Below are positions 58,427-64,000 of a stretch of DNA of 64,000 nucleotides, piece after piece. Below the pieces are notes generated by a model. It searched no databases and was not told where the DNA came from. It saw only the letters and a program-made list of their open reading frames with translations. Positions within the stretch are counted from its first letter, which is position 1, and every line of letters begins with the position of its first letter. The stretch is from Tubiluchus corallicola (lineage: Eukaryota > Priapulida > Priapulimorpha > Priapulimorphida > Tubiluchidae), in contig JAQGDQ010000445.1 of NCBI GenBank assembly GCA_030141605.1, forward strand, positions 126,001 to 190,000, given 5' to 3'. Both the position numbers and the translations under genes were made by a program.

Positions 58427-58430
<4 letters not shown>

Positions 58431-58470
<40 letters not shown>

Positions 58471-58545
58471 TCCTCTCTCTCTCTTGCTATTTCTCTCCGT
58501 TCTCTCTGTCCCTCTATTTCTCTCTCTCTTTCTCCGTCTCTCTCT

Positions 58546-58637
<92 letters not shown>

Positions 58638-58663
58638 CCTCTCTCGTTCTCTCTCTCTCTCTT
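58431..58663. repeat. (CT)n microsatellite
   Basis: About 230 bp of CT with scattered interruptions (tccg, ccccccc). Poly-SL and poly-RE frames spanning 58405-58719 are artefacts. Confidence 0.96.
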
Positions 58664-58795
58664 TCAATCTTTCTCCTACATGTCTTTTACTGCCACCTTT
58701 CTTTGTGACCTTCATTTAGTCATGAATTTTCAATTGGCCTTTACCGAACATGAGAATTTGTCCTGCATTATAGGTATAATGGTACAAATCAACAG

Positions 58796-59333
58796 TTAAA
58801 GGAAAACAAAATTATTTTTCACATCAGATCCCATGTTGAAGTGCGGTAACAAGTTTACATTTTAACACCTATAATAAAATCAAAGCATGAGCAAGCCCAA
58901 CTAGTGATGACGTCACAAACGAACATAATTTCCAACAGCTTAAACACTCCATGAGCGTGTTGCCAGTATTTGCTACAGCGGAAAAATTGTAGTGCTACTG
59001 TACGACATTCAGTGTGATAGAAAGCTTCTGCTGCAAATTTCAAATTCAAATTTGCTGTTATGCTCATGCATGGGTTCTCGAACGTGTGCACTACGCCACA
59101 ACCGAATACTTATGAGCTGAGAGGTACAGCACCAGTTTTTAGTACAACGCGTTTCCGAGATACAGGCGTTAGTGCCCATCTAACTGGCGAATGGTGAAAT
59201 GCATGTAATAGCGAAGAACTAGCCGCGCGAACGCGATAATTACGTTTCAAAGGTAATAATTCCTTCACGTATTACAGCCATTCTTAAAAAAATAGCACGT
59301 TCTAGTTTAAGATTGGGCCCGGTTTTCCTTTAA
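58796..59333 (+). mobile_element. Family A copy 7
   Basis: Begins TTAAAGGAAAACAAAATT and ends GGGCCCGGTTTTCC-TTTAA. Landmarks ACTAGTGATGACGTCACAAAC, CATGAGCGTGTTGCCAG and TTAGTGCCCATCTAACTGGC are present, with internal deletions (538 bp). The 78-codon minus frame falls inside. Confidence 0.8.
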
Positions 59334-60009
59334 TTGAATTTTGATACTAAACTAGAAAGATAGGAAAAGCAAAAAGTTGGAGCACAGCCCTGTATGCTCT
59401 ATAGCAAATACTTTCTCTGTAGAGACCAAACATAAACACGTTTTGCACGCACGCACGCACACACACACACACACACACGCACGCACACATTTTTCAACGT
59501 ACATTAACTTTGTGTGTTAAAAGAATTCACACCCGTCTTAGCGTGAACAAGAGCAATTTTGAAATTTTCGTAATAGTTTCCGTAAATTAGTTATGACTTA
59601 ATATAGGCGTGTTATTTTCAAAAACTGAATGGCGCCTGTTCATACAATGAGACCTTGCTTTACATACGCAAGTAGGTGATTATCTTAAAGTTGAGAAGAA
59701 CCATTAAAGCAGGCGGAGTCGAGGGTAGACTGGCACAGGATATTAACCATTGTCTTGCGATGTGTACGCCTAATTTACCATATGCAAATACCACCACCTG
59801 ACAATACACAGACGTGGTAGTGTCATTAGATAACGCCAAACCTCGAGAGTGCTCTTCACAAGACAAAAGCTGCAGTTTCAGGGTCCTGCGACAGCCAAGT
59901 CAGCAGACGCAGACCACATGCATGAGCAAATTTGCCCTATGTGCTGTACACTTGAAGTTTTTTCAAATTTACCAAATAACGTACTTGACGTCAATAAATT
60001 TATTCCTAA
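59334..60009. other. Mostly unassigned, with a short (CGCA)/(CA)n tract
   Basis: A (CA)n/(CGCA)n tract spans 59446-59487. The small frames around 59660-60032 on both strands show no known domain. Confidence 0.4.
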
Positions 60010-61000
60010 CAAGTGAGCAAGTAAGTAGGTAAGCAATTTATTATCATCATAGCATAATACATGCAATGAAATTTACGTGGTCTTACGTACTGCAATAACT
60101 TATAAAAACAACAAGGAGATTAATTCACAAGAAAACCCTTCATAAACGTAAAGCTTAAAAAAATCGTTTTGAAATTTTATATCGCTTACATACTGCCTTT
60201 TTGCAATCAGGACTTCAATCGGCAGTGACGCTGTATAAAACATGTAAATTTAAACTCCCGCGATGATCGTTAGACGCAGCCATTTTCACGACAGGTCATT
60301 TGAAACAAGTTTAGATTACATTTTGTAAAGTTTGTAAAAATAATCAGAGCATTCGTAGCGCACAAGTCACCAACTAAATTAAATTTAAAATTACTGTATC
60401 TTGTCAATAAGATTAAAAATACGTTTTTGGTTAGTGAGCGGTGCACCCTGGAGGGTGAGTCAGCGACATTTTACCAATTGGTGAAAACATTTTAAATAAT
60501 TAATAATTTTGTTTTCTACTTATATAAGTCTTTCTAGTAGGTAAGCGAAAATCTAAGTAATATAGATTTGCACGGAAAGTCTTTTCAGACAATTTAACAT
60601 TGCTTTCTCTTCCCTTCATTTACGTTTGGTACATGACGTCATGTAATGGCGACTTCAGAACAGTATTGCGGGAGATTTAAAATGAAAACAAACTAAAATT
60701 CCTTTCAGTGTGAGTACGACGTACGCATGAAATTGCTATAAAGTAATATAATTTTTTAAGGCGGTTTTTCTGAAGCCTACTTCAGGTACCCCTTTCTTGT
60801 CCTTTAACACAAATAATTCAATCAGTTGTACAGTAACATAGAGAATTTATATCGGAGATTTACGGGTGGTGCGAATTGCAACGGGATAGAGAGAATTTAT
60901 AAACTTCTTGTGGTTTTAGCGTTAATTTAGCGGTATCCACGACCAGAGGGGAGCATTTCAAAGCATTTATTACCTGGATGGAATTCATCTTTCATGTGTT
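60010..61000 (-). mobile_element. Non-LTR retrotransposon 3' end, family D copy 2, split by a B element
   Basis: The two parts 60010-60119 and 60808-61000 together match family D copy 1 at 27.77-28.07 kb. The minus strand reads MKDEFHPGNKCFEMLPSGRG then YR and a stop, followed by INAKTTRS: the same protein end without copy 1's frameshift but with new stops. The tail is AATAAATTG then (CTTA)n-like. The interruption lies exactly at GGAGA-TTAA-CACAAAT, which is intact in copy 1. Confidence 0.88.
60120..60807 (-). mobile_element. Family B copy 7, full length, with proven TTAA target duplication
   Basis: A 680-bp body (60124-60803) between TTAA 60120-60123 and TTAA 60804-60807. On the minus strand it opens AGGACAAGAAAGGGG; its other end, read inward on the plus strand, is TTCACAAGAAAACCC, giving a TIR of about 11 bp (AGGACAAGAAA against TTCACAAGAAA). 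It includes a CRE-like CATGACGTCATG and the conserved AAAATGGCTGCGTCTAACG. No transposase. The uninterrupted target at 27.87 kb confirms that TTAA is the duplicated site. Confidence 0.92.
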
Positions 61001-61870
61001 CAATGGTTCACTGGTTAGTCTCGCTAACTTTGGCGACGTAATGAATTATTAGTTTTACTGAGAATTTTGCGACAGAAACTGAACACAAGTTTTAACAGCG
61101 CAAAAAAGAATCGTTCAAATGTCAAATGGAAAATTTATCAACCAGTTAGAGGCTTTTAAAATTAAACACAACAGAGGAACAATGTAAGCTTAGACAGTCG
61201 CATTAAATTTAAAATAAATTTTCCAAATCCATCATGGCTGCGGTTGCTGCCACCGGATTTTTGGCCCCGTACAAGCTATTGAGTAAACTTAGTAAAATTC
61301 TCATAGGCGATCTATAATACTATAAGAAACGTAAACTGTTATTTCAGCAAATTCCTCTAGAGGCGCTACAGTCGTCTTAGCTTTAGTAACTATCAAACAG
61401 ACAAGAGCCGCGACTAGATGAAAAACAGTAAAAAATCTTATAAATTACGCTACCCGCAGTAGCTTGAACATCAAAATTTCTTTTAAACAGAGCCAACCAA
61501 CCAAACAATAAAAAATCGATAAATAACAGTGCGCATGCAAAAAATCGATAAATAACACAGTGCGCATGCGCTCAAATAGCAATTTATCGCCTCTAGGTGT
61601 ACTCACCTGCCTGTCGTCAAAAGAGTCTTAATTTTCGCTGTCAAAATCTAGTGAACGTCTGTTAAACAGCTTCGTACAAAGTTCTGAAAATGAAGTAAAA
61701 AAAGTAAGTAAACAATTTAGAGAAAGTACAGGAGAATATGACCACTTTCATACAAATGTTGTCTCAAGCACTTCGTTACTTTTACAAGAGCTAATTTTGG
61801 GCGTTACTTTAACCCAAATCTTCAGCAGAATATTTTTACATACAAAAAGGCTCAACGCTCCAGATATGTA
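61001..61870. other. Unassigned; NRF1-like motif and small start-like frame
   Basis: CAGTGCGCATGCGCTC at about 61558 matches the NRF1 consensus YGCGCAYGCGCR and is part of a 28-bp duplication (AAAAATCGATAAATAACA). An ATG at 61234 in good context opens MAAVAATGFLAPYKLLSKLS plus a few residues before a stop. Neither is connected to a recognised gene. Confidence 0.25.
61607..61683 (-). other. Candidate 77-bp exon bounded by good splice sites
   Basis: On the minus strand a polypyrimidine tract ends in TTCATTTTCAG directly before 61683, and the segment ends ACAGGCAG|GTGAGTAC at 61607. Both signals are close to consensus. All three frames contain a stop, so it could only be untranslated or terminal-coding, or it is a chance pairing. 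Confidence 0.2.
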
Positions 61871-61871
61871 T

Positions 61872-62495
61872 TTAAAGGAAGACAGGATGATTTTTCATAT
61901 ATAACCCAATTTTCAAGTACGATAAAAAGTATACATTTTAACACAATTAATACAGCAAAACCATTTCTGTTAATTAAATAATAGATTAAAAACTTTAATA
62001 GATTAATTAACGAGCCCTGCTATTGATGACATCACAAACGAACATAATTTTCAACAACAAAAGTATTCCACGAGCGTGTTGAACGTGTTTGAGAAAGCGA
62101 AAATTGAAGTACAGTGGCACGGTAACATATTCAGTGTGTTGTACTAAAACTAGGAAAGTTTTAAGATAAAAATTCAAATTTCAAATTGACCACTGTGCTC
62201 AAATATAAGTTGTCGAACGTGCGTACTTCGTCACAAACTAACACATCTGAACTGAGAGATACAGCACATATTTTTTGTGCAATGCGTTTCCTAAATGCGC
62301 TACTGCCCGTCTAACTAGCGAATAGCGAAATTCATGTAACAGCGAAGAACTAGTGACGCGAACATGAAATTATGTTGTGTGGTAATAATTGTTCGCGTAA
62401 GTCATTTTTGAAAAAGCAGTATGTTTCCTTTCAATATTTTAAAGAGCAAACTGTTTTTGGCCTACAATTCAAGATTGGGCCTGGTTTTGCTTTAA
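61872..62495 (+). mobile_element. Family A copy 8, full length
   Basis: Best-preserved member with both termini: TTAAAGGAAGACAGGATG at the left and GGGCCTGGTTTTGC-TTTAA at the right (TTAA-AGCAAAACCAGGCCC when inverted). 624 bp. Terminal inverted similarity is short and imperfect (AGGAAGACAGG against AGCAAAACCAGG). Confidence 0.87.
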
Positions 62496-62620
62496 CGTGA
62501 TTTTTTTCATATTTTAATTCACTGCCATTATCTTCTATAGCACTGCTCACATCCTTGTCATTCCTCTTTTGCATCCCACTCTTTCCCGTTCCTCTCTTTA
62601 TTCCTAAACGGCCCTACACG

Positions 62621-63246
62621 TTAAAGGACAAGAAAACCCTTTATCGCATAAAGCTAAGACAAAATTCGTCTTTAATTTTTTTATTCCCTATACTATCTTA
62701 TTGCGCATAGAGCTTGTATTAGCACCAACGCTGCATAAAACTTGCAAATTTGGACTCGAACGGCGACCATTAGACGCAGCCATTTTTATGGTAGATCGTT
62801 TGAAACAAGTTTGGATGACATTGTGCAAAGTTTAGAAAATAATCGTAGCGTTCGTAGCGCCCTCTTCACTAACAAAAGAAAAGTTTAAATTACTTTACCT
62901 TGTCAATAAGATTAACAATAATATGTTGTTTTTCTTGGTGAACCAGTAGTGCACACTGGGAAGGTAAGCCAGTGTCTAGTTGGTGCAAACCTTTTAAATT
63001 ATTAAGAACTTTCTTTACCAATTACGTCTTTACTTTACCAATCTTAGAAGCTGTTAAGCGTAATGCTAAGTAACGTAACATTGTACGCAAAGTATTTTGT
63101 GACATATTTTGAAATTGCACAATTAATTCTTCCCTCCACCTGCGTTATTAGATCTGACGTCTATTTGGGTTTATATTTTAGACGGAGACAAGTAGGAATT
63201 ACTAGAACTGGTAATTGATTCTCTGTAAGTTTTTTCATTAGGTTAA
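62621..63246 (-). mobile_element. Family B copy 8
   Basis: Begins TTAA-AGGACAAGAAAACCC at 62621, the cleanest B terminus in the window, and reads in minus orientation ACGCTGCATAAAACTTGCAA, AGACGCAGCCATTTTTATGG, TTGTCAATAAGATTAAC and GTGCACACTGGGAAGGTAAG. Its far terminus is not preserved; it meets the next copy at TTAA 63243-63246. Confidence 0.85.
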
Positions 63247-63668
63247 AGGACAAGTTACCTGCTGCAAAGACTTATGTAACTAGACTAATAATTTAAAATG
63301 TTTGTGCCAATTGGTAAACTGGCACTGACTCACCATCCAGGGTGCGCCACTCGCTAGCCAAAAACGTATTTTTAATCTTATTGACAAGATACAGTAATTT
63401 AAAATTTTACTTGGTTAGCAACATGTATGCTACGAATGCTCTGATTATTTTTTCAAACTTTACTTAATGTTATCAAAACTTGTTTCAAACGGCCTACAAT
63501 TAAAATGGCTGCGCCTAACGGTCATCACGGAAGATTAAATTTACACGTTTTATACAGCGTTACGGCCGACGCAAGTCCTGTATACGAAAAGGTAGTATGT
63601 AAGTGGTATCAAATTTCAAGACGAATTTTTTAAGCTTTATGTAAGTGGAAGGTTTTCTTGTGCTTTAA
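63243..63668 (+). mobile_element. Family B copy 9, short form, inverted next to copy 8
   Basis: Between TTAA 63243-63246 and TTAA 63665-63668. It begins AGGACAAGTTACC, jumps (internal deletion relative to the full-length copy) to AAAGACTTATGTAACTAG, and ends AAGGTTTTCTTGTGC-TTTAA. AGGACAAG and AGCACAAGAAAACC form the inverted termini. With copy 8 it makes a head-to-head arrangement sharing one TTAA. Confidence 0.87.
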
Positions 63669-64000
63669 TGCTTTTTATGTAAATAGTAAGGGTGCAATCA
63701 ATATTTTGCAATAAACGTTGTTAGTTTCCTATAACTTTGAGGACAACACCACCACGTATTCTCCCGCACAGAAGTGTGAAAGTCGTAAATTATAAAGCGA
63801 TAGTTAAGAATTTTACGAGAAGAATTATCATCATAATTTATTATAAATAATACGAGGCCTCAAGCAAGCAGAAATATATCATCGATTTTCTCACAAAGTA
63901 TTTCTACAAGCTCCCCATTCTAAAGGTCACAAAATACATTCTTAATGCTCAAATTAACATCTTTCTACGAGTATGGCCTTGCGTAGATTACACGTACATG
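63669..64000. other. Unassigned right edge
   Basis: AT-rich sequence without a recognised feature. Confidence 0.45.

Overview
This is an AT-rich stretch of animal nuclear DNA. No complete protein-coding gene can be recognised. The features are dispersed transposon relics, satellite-like tandem arrays, long microsatellites and a degenerate TTAGGG-type telomere-like tract. That tract, the tRNA/5S-like SINE candidates, the 5'-truncated non-LTR retrotransposons and the many short non-autonomous DNA transposons fit a non-arthropod invertebrate, perhaps lophotrochozoan or another marine group. This is inference; the species cannot be fixed from the window. Long open frames are almost all artefacts of repeats (poly-SL, poly-RE, poly-TH/CV, NQSI, SN/SE/SD).

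Layout. 0-4 kb: 37-bp array, an A element abutting a B element at a shared TTAA, a 19-21-bp array, and a hAT element inside an older 143-bp tandem duplication. 5-9 kb: GA and AT microsatellites and three non-LTR 3' ends, one with a clean 15-bp target duplication. 9-17 kb: a CpG-rich patch, a direct-repeat unit around 'GTGCCATTTTT' sub-repeats, a foldback element, a 102-bp triplication and an (AAT)n/(ATT)n palindrome. 20-29 kb: diverged minisatellites, a piggyBac-type MITE, a 246-bp GATT tract, a duplicated segment in which one (CA)n has expanded, a promoter-like CpG patch and two non-LTR C-terminal fragments. 29-36 kb: 173-bp and 114-bp arrays (the latter carrying repeated YY1-type motifs) and a Tigger/pogo-like MITE beside a non-LTR tail. 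38-50 kb: more A, B and non-LTR copies, including two inverted reverse-transcriptase relics, 80-bp and 76-bp arrays and a possible 5S-derived SINE. 50-64 kb: two more TA-flanked MITEs, two non-LTR tails, telomere-like and hexamer tracts, a 26-bp array, and a dense A/B cluster at the right end.

Two dispersed families dominate. Family A (about 600-630 bp, 8 copies) and family B (full length about 680 bp, 9 copies, many shortened) both begin TTAA-AG and end CT-TTAA. The window holds a natural empty-site/filled-site pair for B: the same non-LTR sequence occurs uninterrupted at 27.87 kb and split by a 680-bp B element with duplicated TTAA at 60.12-60.81 kb. Neither family encodes a visible transposase, so both would need a source elsewhere in the genome. 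At least seven non-LTR lineages are represented only by 3' ends, recognised from reverse transcriptase or C-terminal zinc-knuckle fragments and from microsatellite-like tails.

Host-gene evidence is weak: a few CpG-rich patches with CACGTG, CCAAT or CRE motifs and good splice-site strings are listed as candidates only.
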